The notes beneath the pieces were generated by a model, which saw only the letters and a program-made list of their open reading frames with translations, was not told the DNA's origin and ran no database searches. DNA of 64,000 bases from Agriotes lineatus (Eukaryota; Arthropoda; Insecta; Coleoptera; Elateridae): positions 180,372,585 to 180,436,584 of the forward strand of contig OW679195.1 of NCBI GenBank assembly GCA_940337035.1. The letters are read 5' to 3'. Shown here one piece after another: positions 58,801 through 63,610 of the stretch; the stretch's first letter is position 1; every line of letters begins with the position of its first letter. A program made the position numbers and the translations under genes.

Positions 58801-61800
58801 ACGCGTTATTTAAATACGACAAGGACTTCTTCTGCATAGCTCGGGAGGTAGTGACTATCCACACATATTCTCTAACCTTAGATTAATCAACTGCTACTTT
58901 TAGATTGGCACGAAAACTACGAAACAATGTGTGCAGTTTTACTACGTTTGGAAAAAGGTCTGCGTGGATGAATATAGGCGAATGAAATTATCTAGAGAAT
59001 CTAAACGCGGGTATGCGAAGGGATTTGAGTCGGATTGCGAGGAGAAGCCGCACCCGGACGCAAAGTTGCTAGGGGTGAGTTTAAGCAGCCTCGAGGTTTT
59101 GGTGTCGACAATAAACCCCCTTTCTTGCAGATTGCTGATGCAGAGTCTCCCATGCCCCTTCAGGATCACAAAAATTTTATTTGCGAATTCTCTGATTGTT
59201 CAGCGGTAATTTGTAATATTGATAAACATGAGCCTGAGTTTTATCGTTACTTTGCATTTTAGAGCTTCAATTCGAAAGCTGCTCTGAACGGTCACATACG
59301 AATTCACGGAGGCACCGTCAGAAACTCGCCAACCCCATCGACAGTTCTAGAAAGACGGACAACGTCCACAACTCCTACCTTGTGCCACACAGACTCGTCT
59401 GAAGATTACCCTTGTAAGATATGCGGGAAGTAAGTGTTCTACATTCACCATAGCATAGCTAAGGTAAATTTATCGATGTACTACCACCGTTCGTGTTGCT
59501 TGCCAGCTAATACTATCGCATCACTTTACTCAACATCCAAAGAACGGACTGAGGACACTTTGGTTTGCTACCCACTCAGCGTCTTCTCTACTCCTGTTTG
59601 TCTTAGTTGGCCATGTTTTATACGTTTCAATCTACTATCTTTGTAGCCTTTGTAAAGGAGCATGTTCAAAGCTACTATTCTCTTCATTTCGCAAGCCGAA
59701 TGTGCCAATGAACTTAGACTAATGTCGTTGTTACTAGATTCTCGATTAATATGATATATAAGGACATTTAACAGTTTAAGGATGTATAGTACACTGACAC
59801 TGACAACTAGGCGATCGAAAATAATCGATTATACCAGACGTTTGCCTGAATCAGGACGGGGCACTTAGCGTCGGGTGGTTTTTCGTAAGGCAATACTTCG
59901 AGTGTCGAGAATTTTCGATTGTCCAGTTGTATACAGGCAGACTATACCATGAGTACAGAAAATAAATAAAATAAAAAAGTAAACAGGAGATTCATAAATA
60001 TAATAATTTTGTGTTTACTTGACACATTTTTAATTCGTTTATGTGGTTTTAGTATATCTGTCACATTTTTTCAAGACTATGCGATTTTAATAACTGCGAT
60101 TATACAAATGTTGATATTTCACCGTCTATACAAAGGTTTGTATAATCTATATCGCCATAGTTACTGAAATAACTGTTGTAATAAATAGAAACTGAGAAAA
60201 ATTACGCATTCTTATTGGTTCTAATCTCATGAATGGTATAGTCATGATTATTGTTGTGCCAAATTGCGTAAAATTAGGTAAGGCATGGAGATACAGTCGC
60301 TTCTGTATTTTATTATTATATATCTACATCGCCGGAGAAAGCTGTAGTAAATGCCGCGCTACAAGCAGCTCCCAATAGATGCCGGAGAGCGATTGGAAGC
60401 ATAAAATGAGCCTTAATAAACGTATCTAATTGTCATACGTAGCAATCAATCGATAGTTGAGGATTAAGATTGAACAACTTACCGTGACACACCCCGCTGA
60501 ATCACATGGAGTAGTCGAAAAGCGACGCAAGGTAGGCTAAAAAGAGGTAATAAATACCCAAGAAAAACAGCAACGGCTAGCGTCGAATCTGTTCAAAATA
60601 ATTCCCTTAATGCACTGAAAAACATGTTACTTACATATTTAAAAGTGCAATTACATGACTAGTACACGGACAAATAGTAGATAAAAACCCACGAAATTGA
60701 TTTAGTAAAGTACAAAAAACTCTTATCGTATGATCTCTATCGGGTAGCTTCAAAAATCTATTTAATAACATGCTGCCAACTGACCGATGCAGATATAGAT
60801 GTGGTACAAATGATCATATTAAAAAACTAGTTCTTCGCGTAATCGCCGGATGGCGCAAGTACCCATAGCTCATAGTGGAAAGTGTGAGATGCGACCCCAA
60901 GTAAGCAAAATGGTGGTACAAACGAAAAACTTTACCTGAATAGCTGCGATATGTGCGAAAAAATTAAGGAGGGGCTCGCGACTGCAGGTCCAACGCCAAA
61001 TGCGCAGTGCAACAGGCAGGAAGAACCGTAACGTGAAGCCACTTCAAACATTCACGGATTTTCGACAGGTAATGCGGCGAATCTCGAGATCACTAGTAGA
61101 GAAAAAAAAAAGAAAAAATGAGAACAGAAATAGACCCTAAAATAAATTCGATTGAGCGCCAGGCTATGTGGAAATAGAAATAACCAAATCATATCTGATA
61201 TTGCGGGCCGCCAAAGGGTATTTTCCTTCCAAAATACTACCAAATCTGAAGTAATCAAATGGATGCAACAATTCCCTCTATCAGGTTCTTCAAAATGCTA
61301 TTTAATAAAATACTGCGAACGGACCGACGCAGATATAGATCTCGTACAAATGATGGTATTAAGAAGAAACAATTTGTTCTCATAATCGCCGGGTGGCGCA
61401 CGTACCTATATCTCGTAGCGGGAAGCGTGAGATGCGACCCCAATTGCGCGAAGTGTTGGATGAAACGAAAAACCTGATCTATTTAGCTGCGACACGTGCG
61501 GAAAAATCTAAGTGGGCTCGCGATTGCAGGTGTTTCGACTTTTTCCATCTCCAAATGTGCAGTGCAACCGTCGGAAAGAACAACAACTCGAAGCCACTTC
61601 AAACATCCACGGATTTTCGGCAGGTAGTACGGCGAATCTCAAGATCACTAGTACAAATGATTCCGAAAGAAAGAAAAAAGATAACCGAAAAAAGCCTTGA
61701 AATAAAATCGACTGAGCGTTAGACTATGTGAAAATAAAAATATCCAAATCATACCTGATATTGCGGACTGCGAAAGTGTATTTTACCTCCAAAATACTAT

Positions 61801-63296
61801 CAATTCCTGAAGTAATCAGATGGGTGCAGCAATTTACCAAACCAATAATAGTAACCTACCCCAGTTTATCGACAAACAAGTAGTAGATAAAAGCGCACAA
61901 AATTGGTCTAGTAAAGTGTAAAAACCCTTATTGTATGAGCTCTATCAGGCGCTTCAAAAATGCTAGTTAATAACATGCTGGGAACGGACCGACGCAGATA
62001 TAGATCTGGTACAGACCATATTAAGATAAAAGAAATTCTTCGCGTAATCGCCAGGTGGTGCATGTGCTTGTATCTCATAGTGGAAAATGTGAGGTGCAAG
62101 TGCTAAGTGCTCGAAATGGAACAAATGGTAAACCTAACCCGAATAGCTGCAACACGTGTGTGAAAATTCAGGAGGGACTCGCAATTGCAGGTGTTTCGAC
62201 TTCCGCCAGTGCCAAATGTGCACTTCAAGGAGCAGAAAGAATAGCAACGTGAAGCCAATTCAAACATCCACGGATTTTTGATGGGTAGTAAGACTAATTT
62301 CGATATCACTCGTAGAAATTCATTGAAAAAAGGCACATCAAACAGGAAAAAAAGGAAAACAGAAAAAGGACTGAAAATAAATTCGACCGAAGGATAGACT
62401 ACGCTAAAGCGACAGTAAGCGATGGTAATTTATTTTCAAAATCAAACCCTAAAGTAATCAAATGGTGTAGCAATTCACCAAACCAATAAGACCAAACCTG
62501 CCCCGGATTATCGACAATTTTAAGCGTCGTTTCTGAGGTAAAAGGATCTCTTAAAACATTACAACCGCCGAAAAGGAAGCCGGGCCACATAATTGAAGTT
62601 TTCGAAAGTAAGGGATGCCAATTGTGACTTTGCTTGTAGGTGGAAAATGAATTAACTAACGCCTGCTTCTTCTAGCACTGTAGTAGCATTCTGTATTACA
62701 TGCTCGTACTTCAGTAATAAATTCTAATACCGAGGGGGGCAGGAACCAACATAAAACTTATAGTCCGTCGGTCGCAGCGAATTTGGACGATATTTACAAA
62801 AGCTTTCTGCAGGGATCTAGATAAGTTATATAAAACTAAAATACAAATAAACTTTTTCTTCACACCTTGTCTCGTTTTACGAAGCTTGCCATAAAAGTAG
62901 GCAATAGGCTATATACTATGCACGCTTAAATATGTACTCGAAAAAAACTGCATGTCAATTTAATATAAAATAGCTATGATGTAAGGTTGAGAGAACAATC
63001 CCTATTTTAAATCTAGCGAAATGCCTAATAAAATGTCCGGCTTGAAATAGACGCAAATATAAACTTGCGAAACTCGTCTCTGAATTTGGGTAAACAAACC
63101 TTGTACTGGGATGTTGGTTGCGAAGGATTACAATGTGGCTTGTTACTTTTGCAGAGTGTTTACCAAGATCAAAAGTCGCAGCGCCCACATGAAGTCCCAC
63201 CGCCCTCCCGACGCCGAACCGGTTAGAAGAAGAGAGAAGGACCTGTCGTGTTCTCCTAGCTTCGACGTATTCGTATCGAGTCCCTTCAATACTTAG
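13703..63296 (+). CDS. ELM2-SANT and C2H2 zinc finger corepressor (TRERF1/ZNF541/MIDEAS-like), 5' end outside the window
   Basis: Thirteen exons join in frame to encode 1233 residues plus a stop: 13703-13821, 16074-16362, 32481-32654, 55879-56034, 56087-57861, 57914-58113, 58167-58364, 58555-58625, 58683-58847, 58904-59074, 59131-59205, 59263-59429 and 63155-63296. Every intron is GT-AG. Domains, numbered from the first visible residue: C2H2 fingers at ~2-19 (first Cys missing), 27-47, 55-77 and 220-240; a Ser/Pro/Gln-rich region ~260-860; ELM2 ~926-1000; SANT ~1024-1067; C2H2 fingers 1124-1146 and 1182-1202. ELM2 plus SANT recruits class I histone deacetylases in known relatives (MiDAC complex, nucleus); DNA or histone contact by the fingers is likely. 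The order of domains matches the TRERF1/ZNF541 family. The 16-23 kb introns are filled with transposons. The true start and any extra exons hidden in the large introns are not visible. Confidence 0.9.
13822..16073 (+). other. Intron 1 (2.25 kb)
   Basis: GT-AG intron. It contains an RTE-like relic on the minus strand (about 14330-15064). The remaining sequence to 16073 is T-rich and may be the 5' part of the same element; ORFs there (for example 15700-16017) are antisense or fortuitous. Confidence 0.7.
14330..15064 (-). mobile_element. RTE-like retrotransposon relic (endonuclease start)
   Basis: The minus-strand ORF at 14867-15064 contains TTWNMNGLQ...VVNEMEGIKIGVLRISKFYW, in the order and spacing seen at the start of RTE-type endonuclease domains (TWNVRGL...DILGISE..W). 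Lower on the same strand a VITGDFFATI block near 14740 resembles the GDFNAKI motif that follows. Stops and frameshifts are frequent. The homology fades below about 14330 and there is no recognisable RT domain. Confidence 0.6.
16074..16362 (+). CDS. Exon 2: fingers 2 (end) and 3, then a low-complexity linker
   Basis: Acceptor 'cctttgcag', donor 'gtaacg'. The first base completes a Leu codon, then NGHMLTHRNKKPYECKAEGC continues into GKSYCDARSLRRHTENHH, which completes finger 2 and supplies finger 3 (C-x4-C, H-x3-H). The remainder is Ser/Thr/Ala/Pro-rich and ends SQLQQLLATEPAK. The exon ends in phase 0. Local GC content is far higher than in the flanking introns. The frame stays open past the donor to 16563, but that extension has no domain features. 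Confidence 0.92.
17202..17279. repeat. 25-bp inverted repeat (hairpin)
   Basis: Left arm 17202-17226 and right arm 17255-17279 are reverse complements with two mismatches around the core 'ctgttcaaggaatgcac'. The loop is 28 bp. A second palindromic word, 'cacgcataatattattcgtg', lies just upstream near 17166. Likely a small MITE-like element. Confidence 0.75.
17280..18932. other. Unassigned stretch with two minus-strand ORF remnants
   Basis: Minus-strand ORFs of 87 codons (17849-18112) and 82 codons (18223-18471) lie end to end in the same orientation, and the translated sequence looks less random than its surroundings. I do not recognise a family. They may be pieces of a decayed transposable element. 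No splice sites link them to the host gene. Confidence 0.35.
18933..19011 (+). mobile_element. tRNA-derived SINE head or tRNA pseudogene
   Basis: The 79-bp segment begins 'agccggg' and ends 'acggct', which can pair like an acceptor stem. It contains a good Pol III B box, 'gagttcgatccc', at about 18989-19000 and a degenerate A box near 18945. The anticodon region does not fold cleanly, so a functional tRNA is unlikely. An A/T-rich tail follows. Confidence 0.5.
20294..20319 (+). repeat. (ATT)n microsatellite
   Basis: About eight to nine uninterrupted ATT trinucleotides. Confidence 0.9.
20537..21471. mobile_element. Non-autonomous hAT-like element, 935 bp, with TSD
   Basis: Ends are inverted: 'cattggcggct' on the left and 'agccgccactg' on the right (10 of 11 pair). 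They are flanked by a perfect 8-bp direct repeat 'ctgaagag' at 20529-20536 and 21472-21479. The CAGTGGCGGCT-type terminus and 8-bp TSD are characteristic of hAT transposons. The AT-rich interior has no long ORF, so it depends on a transposase elsewhere. Confidence 0.8.
22080..23285 (+). mobile_element. pogo/Tigger-type transposase relic
   Basis: The ORF at 22084-22329 reads ...KAQGGIIASAESGKLVTFVG then IVNAVEGFLPPVYVYPR, matching the core of pogo-family DDE transposases where the SAERG..VT and (I/V)PP motifs lie. Further fragments in shifted frames follow: a LLIDNQESRVS-like block near 22385, a VTLSFPNHITH-like block near 22450, a Lys-rich C-terminal stretch near 22900, and a C-terminal WAWPKKVDLVLYNWDD block near 23200. 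Several stops and two poly-G tracts interrupt it. Confidence 0.75.
24395..25780 (-). mobile_element. tRNA-derived SINE inserted in the hAT-like element
   Basis: On the minus strand the 5' head (25780-25701) has A-box-like 'tggctcggtgg', a 'gctc...gagc' D-stem, B-box-like 'gttcaaatccc', and ends gcgccag/ctggcgg that pair like an acceptor stem. The body continues to about 24395. The whole is flanked by a perfect 13-bp direct repeat 'ataaacgtatata' (24382-24394 and 25781-25793), as expected from target-primed insertion. Subtracting the inner insertion and its TSD leaves about 293 bp, a usual SINE size. Confidence 0.75.
24518..25602. mobile_element. Second hAT-like element (1085 bp) inserted in the SINE
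   Basis: Perfect 8-bp direct repeats 'gtgatgtg' flank it (24510-24517 and 25603-25610). It begins TAGG and ends CCCCTA, the right end reading TAGGGGTGTTCGATA on the other strand, a typical hAT-like terminus. Both arms are packed with 'ttattcgaataa' palindromic words (24530-24720 and 25300-25560). The centre contains a minus-strand ORF of 95 codons (24691-24978) that might be a transposase remnant but has no motif I can name. Confidence 0.75.
27693..28217. mobile_element. Inverted-repeat element, ~525 bp
   Basis: The left end starts 'tataagccgttcacgacc' and continues 'tttttaggg'. It is complementary to the right end at 28192-28217, which finishes 'gatcgtgaacggcttata', with only two or three mismatches over 26 bp. 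Weaker complementarity continues inward for tens of bases. No clear TSD and no transposase. Confidence 0.55.
28218..29818. other. Intronic sequence without recognisable features
   Basis: AT-rich DNA. Short ORFs at 28711-28950 and 29484-29738 (minus) show no domain, and overlapping ORFs on opposite strands near 29500-29780 reflect composition rather than coding. Confidence 0.4.
29825..30412. mobile_element. Long-TIR element, 588 bp
   Basis: About 115 bp at the left end (29825-29945) are complementary, with substitutions, to the right end (30298-30412). Shared blocks include 'ggcc.tcttgcg.cc.gct', 'tatttgcgc', 'attttcggc.catttg.gcc' and 'agaaaaata.caa'. A 6-bp direct repeat 'tcaaat' flanks it (29819-29824 and 30413-30418). 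The interior (29950-30295) is AT-rich and noncoding. Non-autonomous; superfamily uncertain. Confidence 0.7.
30475..30987. repeat. Two large hairpins flanking an inverted-repeat core
   Basis: Hairpin 1 (30475-30593) has ~57-bp arms around 'gacgaagtc', with blocks such as 'acgataaagtta', 'gagtgaatcgtttaacgtc' and their complements. Hairpin 2 (30867-30987) has ~55-bp arms: 'gtaaacc.aggcggtaaag' pairs with 'ctttaccgcccatggttta', with tip 'gcgagttttagcgagc'. The ~270 bp between them begin 'acaatatttttttctatag' and end with its complement around 30850-30868. No coding capacity apart from a short ORF at 30512-30721, which overlaps hairpin 1. Confidence 0.75.
30988..32480. other. End of intron 2, mostly single-copy
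   Basis: No repeats or genes recognised. The segment 31900-32230 is GC-richer and contains clustered AATTA words ('ggcggcttaattaaaagg' near 32150), resembling the possible regulatory stretch at 7.4-8.3 kb. The ORF at 32232-32468 lies just before the exon 3 acceptor but has no domain and no supporting splice donor. Confidence 0.4.
32481..32654 (+). CDS. Exon 3: helical segment and Lys/Pro/Thr linker
   Basis: Acceptor 'cttcttgcag', donor 'gtgagt', phase 0 at both ends (58 codons). The protein reads SGNGGSNDGLTKQQLDLIHQ and IMEQTQRQ, a likely amphipathic helix, then a Lys/Pro/Thr-rich repeat (KAPTKPATKPTTKAP), ending KIQKVWTST. No zinc finger. High GC relative to the introns, and clean splice signals on both sides in the expected phase, support a real exon. 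Confidence 0.85.
33250..35080 (-). mobile_element. Probable RTE-like relic, minus strand
   Basis: T-rich on the plus strand, so its complement is the A-rich strand typical of RTE coding DNA. Minus-strand translation near 33330-33480 gives RW.E..TEWGPRE followed by a basic stretch, like the C-terminus of RTE ORFs. Near 34850-35060 a basic helical segment (EAALKELEKEC...VNERK) resembles the endonuclease-RT linker. All frames are broken and the RT core is not recognisable. Confidence 0.45.
35624..36017. mobile_element. TIR element, ~390 bp
   Basis: The left end (35624-35672) contains 'atgaaaacgaaatcaagctt' then 'ggctt'. It is complementary to the right end (35974-36017), which contains 'aagccaagcttgagttca' and then 'ttttcgtttgctcaca'. 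Pairing is about 80 percent over ~45 bp. The interior is noncoding; a TSD was not resolved. Confidence 0.55.
37509..37648. repeat. Foldback hairpin, copy 1
   Basis: Arms 37509-37565 and 37591-37648 are inverted repeats containing 'ggtggcactgtaa', 'tatgtcatattctaggttag' and 'caggttacgtttt' with their complements. The arms mismatch at only a few positions. Confidence 0.85.
37803..37945. repeat. Foldback hairpin, copy 2
   Basis: Arms 37803-37860 and about 37886-37945 pair with each other and resemble copy 1 about 290 bp upstream (shared 'ggcactgt', 'gttagcaggttaggtttt' and 'aacctgctaacctcgaattt'). Two copies of one small MITE family in the same orientation. Confidence 0.8.
38385..40750. other. 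Unassigned intronic sequence
   Basis: AT-rich DNA. A 'ccgggtgttatattaaaa' word near 39506 resembles transposon termini but lacks a partner. A poly-G tract lies near 40147-40162. Divergent ORFs near 39920-40138 and an ORF at 40269-40466 show no recognisable domain. Confidence 0.35.
40751..41070. mobile_element. Foldback element with ~115-bp arms, ~320 bp
   Basis: The left arm 40751-40865 is complementary to the right arm 40953-41070 at roughly 85-90 percent. Blocks include 'atgagatgttttatc', 'cactgtctcgg.tgtttat', 'gagagtttctgatctact', 'cctcaggtgaatgaa' and 'tcctggttagtc'. The spacer has its own small hairpin ('cgtacactc...gagtgtacg'). Because the arms are so similar, both strands read nearly the same ORF, which explains the mirrored 80-90-codon ORFs here. 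Confidence 0.85.
41400..42035 (+). mobile_element. RTE-like RT relic, plus strand
   Basis: Plus-strand translation across frames gives DCRPSAYF near 41770, NEQVAFRTNKWANNN near 41865, IGRDLIEEIDSGKQVI near 41920 and STLFDLRAVFDMIEREGL near 41975. These correspond to fingers and palm motif A of an RTE-type RT (QAGFR..RST, then F.DF.KAFD). Stops break all frames. It is cut at 42036 by a younger insertion. Confidence 0.65.
42045..42405 (-). mobile_element. 5'-truncated non-LTR element with (GATTA)n tail and TSD
   Basis: The minus-strand ORF (42154-42363) reads HRINIYRDEPVCRLCQEDDE followed by TAYHILFECPALERKR, the Cys/His-rich C-terminus that follows RNase H in I/R1-type elements. On the plus strand the low-coordinate end is a (gatta)n run at 42045-42088, the 3' tail. 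A perfect 9-bp direct repeat 'tgcgaccta' flanks the insertion (42036-42044 and 42406-42414). It is a short, 5'-truncated copy. Confidence 0.8.
42480..42850 (-). mobile_element. R1/I-like RT fragment, minus strand
   Basis: Minus-strand translation near 42850-42680 reads LNGVKFSKDAKYI.VILDHKL then NAHLNKTFTKKAKFALRFC, matching the RT thumb segment (V.YLGVILD.KL.W..H......KA..ALW.C) of I/R1/CR1-type elements. Lower coordinates become unrecognisable. It may belong to the same family as the neighbouring tail fragment, but a TSD separates them. Confidence 0.5.
42851..44080. other. Unassigned intronic sequence
   Basis: AT-rich with a purine-rich tract near 43035-43060. ORFs (43254-43457 and 43559-43759) are short and unrecognised. 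Confidence 0.35.
44291..46940 (-). pseudogene. Jockey ORF2 (endonuclease and reverse transcriptase), frameshifted
   Basis: It begins MAHNHVNLFNLKLLNWNANG at 46940. The endonuclease carries NWNANG, ISETHLA and LIGDLNSKH. The linker is in another frame (45605-46288). RT motifs include SYRPISLLTTLSKLLEKL and PPFQFGFRRGHST (45138-45551), a damaged motif A (FLDISQAYF), then GVPQGSVLGPLLFN and the catalytic FADD (44872-45267). The thumb begins KYLGVHLDTRLTW (44291-44764). Frames change near 46280, 45580, 45200 and 44800, and part of the DNA after motif A is lost, so the protein cannot be made. Confidence 0.88.
46930..47922 (-). pseudogene. Jockey ORF1 (gag-like nucleic acid-binding protein), frameshifted
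   Basis: The N-terminal piece (47725-47922) is followed after a frameshift by 47222-47575, which carries three zinc knuckles of the Jockey type: CHRCQRYGHTKNYC, then C.RYQGNHLYNNC (in which Cys-2 is replaced by Tyr), then CVNCGEAHPANYRG. A further frame (to 46930) supplies the Asn/Thr/Pro-rich tail. Its stop overlaps the ORF2 start by 11 nt, the arrangement used by Jockey elements for coupled translation. The real start may be slightly upstream. ORF1 coats element RNA in active relatives. Confidence 0.8.
48381..48625. repeat. Foldback hairpin with ~88-bp arms
   Basis: The left arm 48381-48466 and right arm 48536-48625 are inverted repeats sharing 'gtata.atttaagtg', 'gaattttaaacgcgc', 'aatgtgttgt.cgcatttcg' and 'aggcgc.tgtcgcaaag' with a few mismatches. 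The ~69-bp spacer is unrelated. MITE-like. Confidence 0.85.
48626..50100. other. Repeat-poor intronic sequence, possibly regulatory
   Basis: No genes recognised. The block 49130-49800 is GC-richer, with many AATTA/TAATTAAT words. It carries an open 141-codon frame (49330-49755) whose product is basic and has no domain, start context or splice signals. I read it as noncoding, similar in style to 7.4-8.3 kb. Confidence 0.35.
50120..50450 (+). mobile_element. RTE-like endonuclease fragment, plus strand
   Basis: Plus-strand translation reads IIAGDLNGRTGRKVNDNNVG, then NKNGERLI, then a stretch ending YIIV and CKTDHRLLV. This matches the second half of the RTE/CR1-type endonuclease (GDLNARVG..., NGE.L, ...D.I......SDHRLV). 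One internal stop near 50255. Truncated at both ends. Confidence 0.65.
50640..51985 (-). mobile_element. RTE element with its RT core deleted in frame
   Basis: A 270-codon minus-strand ORF (51173-51985) begins with the end of an endonuclease (WTWISPNGNTKNEYDYIL... GSDHRLVRAKI), passes a helical linker, then switches directly at about 51400 to a post-catalytic RT segment (LTEASKRVGLRINKTETKIM). The palm motifs, including the YADD box expected before that segment, are absent. Below 51173 the 3' part continues in broken frames (KLGWAAFGRLKY..., TKRLNNRIQAMEMKYLG...). The open frame across the deletion is unusual for so old a relic. Confidence 0.7.
51975..52436 (+). mobile_element. RTE 3' end, plus strand
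   Basis: Plus-strand translation begins KVLNSCILPVLTYGAQTWTL, then RAMERQMLNI. After a frameshift comes the ORF at 52203-52427: DRWNRRVLDWRPWLGKRTRG, RLQMRWVDDL, then AWKRIAQDRTRWRELGEAYI. This is the conserved C-terminus of RTE ORF2. It ends TGNG-like followed by 'taatgaatgaatgaataaat', a TGAA-type tail typical of RTE 3' ends. 5'-truncated copy, opposite in orientation to its left neighbour. Confidence 0.85.
52437..55878. other. Unassigned remainder of intron 3
   Basis: An A-rich stretch at 52560-52860 could be another retrotransposon linker (basic, Lys/Gln-rich on the plus strand) but is too degraded to name. 52860-55878 is AT-rich. ORFs at 54433-54801 (minus) and 54876-55271 (plus) show no recognisable domain. 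Confidence 0.35.
55879..56034 (+). CDS. Exon 4: zinc finger 4
   Basis: Acceptor 'tctccgcag', donor 'gtaggt', phase 0 at both ends (52 codons). A Thr/Ala-rich lead is followed by ECNLCHRKFKNIPALNGHM and RLHGGYFKK, a C2H2 finger (C-x2-C-x12-H-x3-H) whose NIPALNGHM..H core is the signature finger of the TRERF1/ZNF541 family. Confidence 0.95.
56087..57861 (+). CDS. Exon 5: Ser/Pro/Gln-rich central region
   Basis: The largest exon (1775 nt), acceptor 'cttccgcag', donor 'gtaagt', start phase 0, end phase 2. It begins DAENKKCEKKDASGPPLQTA and holds a short helical ASVSVRALIEEKIINKRITN motif. It then becomes rich in Ser, Pro, Gln and Thr (about 300 residues of SP-type repeats) and ends in a hydrophilic stretch with possible SUMOylation context (IKQEGG) near residue 826. 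Probably disordered; possible phosphorylation and interaction region. Confidence 0.93.
57914..58113 (+). CDS. Exon 6: basic segment and ELM2 lead-in
   Basis: The upstream exon ends with two bases of a codon. The acceptor at 57912-57913 keeps the frame and gives VPASPVRASRKRPRSEP, then TYTPPPLLNPTRTGSGLYCG, the conserved lead-in to ELM2 in this family. The nearer acceptor at 57898-57899 would shift the frame to a stop inside the exon. Donor 'gtaagt' at 58114, phase 1. RKRPRSE may be part of a nuclear localisation signal. Confidence 0.88.
58167..58364 (+). CDS. Exon 7: ELM2 domain, first part
   Basis: Acceptor 'caatttag', donor 'gtaggt', phase 1 at both ends. It encodes DTREDSLNAWNNE... then PHINIGPQFQCSIPPC, the ELM2 signature (HINIG..FQ..IP), followed by EYLLWGPS. 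Confidence 0.95.
58555..58625 (+). CDS. Exon 8: ELM2 domain, second part
   Basis: A short 71-nt exon. Acceptor 'gctgcgcag', donor 'gtaagt'. A split Ala codon is followed by VPGGGRNKEYAMHLLHMCGG and NIH. A competing AG three bases downstream would merely drop one residue. The intron before it is 190 bp. Confidence 0.93.
58683..58847 (+). CDS. Exon 9: ELM2 end and SANT start
   Basis: Acceptor 'tgatatag', donor 'gtagtg', phase 0 at both ends. It encodes EAMLKLMQPFPALPLDHPLL, then YNESDKWAPEEIEAFQHALF and KYDKDFFCIARE. The SANT domain begins at the Trp of KWAPEE. Confidence 0.95.
58904..59074 (+). CDS. Exon 10: SANT domain end
   Basis: Acceptor 'acttttag', donor 'gtgagt', phase 0 at both ends. 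It encodes IGTKTTKQCVQFYYVWKK, completing the third SANT helix (T..QCV.FYY.WKK), then a basic/acidic tail ending KLLG. Confidence 0.95.
59131..59205 (+). CDS. Exon 11: zinc finger 5, first half
   Basis: A 75-nt exon. Acceptor 'ttcttgcag', donor 'gtaatt', phase 0. It ends with the Cys pair of finger 5 (FICEFSDCSA, C-x4-C). Confidence 0.92.
59263..59429 (+). CDS. Exon 12: zinc finger 5 end, zinc finger 6 start
   Basis: Acceptor 'cattttag', donor 'gtaagt', start phase 0, end phase 2. It encodes SFNSKAALNGHIRIHGG, completing finger 5, a Ser/Thr/Arg linker, and YPCKICG, the Cys pair of finger 6. A codon is split across the following 3.7 kb intron. Confidence 0.92.
59430..63154 (+). other. Intron 12 (3.7 kb) with a tandem array
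   Basis: GT-AG intron splitting zinc finger 6. The first 1.2 kb (59430-60667) is AT-rich without recognised features. The array at 60668-62530 is listed separately. 62531-63154 shows nothing recognisable. Confidence 0.8.
60668..62530 (+). repeat. Three-copy ~0.65 kb tandem array with decayed zinc-finger-like sequence
   Basis: Landmarks repeat in order in three copies. 'gacgcagatatagat' lies near 60788, 61326 and 61994 and 'cgtaatcgcc.g.tgg' near 60838, 61382 and 62042. Offsets of ~540 and ~667 reflect a ~110-bp deletion in the second copy. Conceptual translation on the plus strand yields finger-like pieces in each copy: RCDPNCAKCWMKRKT (61428), R..CDP.....WWYKRKT (60888), CQMC...(S)RKN (62200) and SHFKH (61040). 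The order resembles paired C2H2 fingers of lola-type proteins (C..C...YKRKT.L..H....C, then C..C.....RKN...H....H). All copies contain stops or frameshifts. Confidence 0.6.
63155..63296 (+). CDS. Exon 13: zinc finger 6 end and C-terminus
   Basis: Acceptor 'acttttgcag' at 63145-63154. The first base completes a Lys codon, then VFTKIKSRSAHMKSHRPPDA completes finger 6 (C-x2-C-x12-H-x3-H) and continues through a basic stretch VRRREKDL to SSPFNT and the TAG at 63294-63296. A start codon at 63111 in the same frame lies upstream of the acceptor and is not used by this gene model. Confidence 0.93.
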
Positions 63297-63573
63297 CGAG
63301 GGGGTGACTAGACTTACTGCACAGCTGTAGATGTAAAAGAAATCGGGAGGTAACAGGCAATCAAAGAAATTTCGTCGAGATCCAATCAAAATTGCAAACT
63401 AAAGTTCCGCACTACAATAACCGCAAATCAAACGATGCAATCAAAACAGGAGTTTTGCTACGAGTAATGTAATCGCGCAAATAAGAAATGTATAAAAGTA
63501 TTCAGGACGTTAGGCAATGTAGTTAAAACTTAGGGTAGGTATACATCCACATATTACAGAGATTTATATATTT

Positions 63574-63579
63574 AATAAA
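63574..63579 (+). terminator. Candidate polyadenylation signal
   Basis: Canonical AATAAA 278 bp after the stop codon, followed within ~20 bp by a GT-rich tract (ggggttgtgttgcgtt). This suggests a 3' UTR of about 300 nt for the zinc finger gene. Confidence 0.6.
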
Positions 63580-63593
63580 TAGGGGTTGTGTTG

Positions 63594-63610
63594 CGTTACG
63601 TTGCGTAACG
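63594..63610. repeat. Small hairpin just after the polyadenylation signal
   Basis: 'cgttacg' and 'cgtaacg' are perfect 7-bp complements around a 3-nt loop, located 15 bp after AATAAA. Confidence 0.6.

Noticed and set aside
61393..61722. 109-codon ORF in the intron 12 array as a real gene
   Set aside because: The other two copies of the repeat unit are broken at different positions, and no complete finger remains.
63111..63155. Translation start at 63111
   Set aside because: The frame is shared with exon 13 only by chance; a good acceptor at 63154 and the split Lys codon link exon 13 to exon 12.
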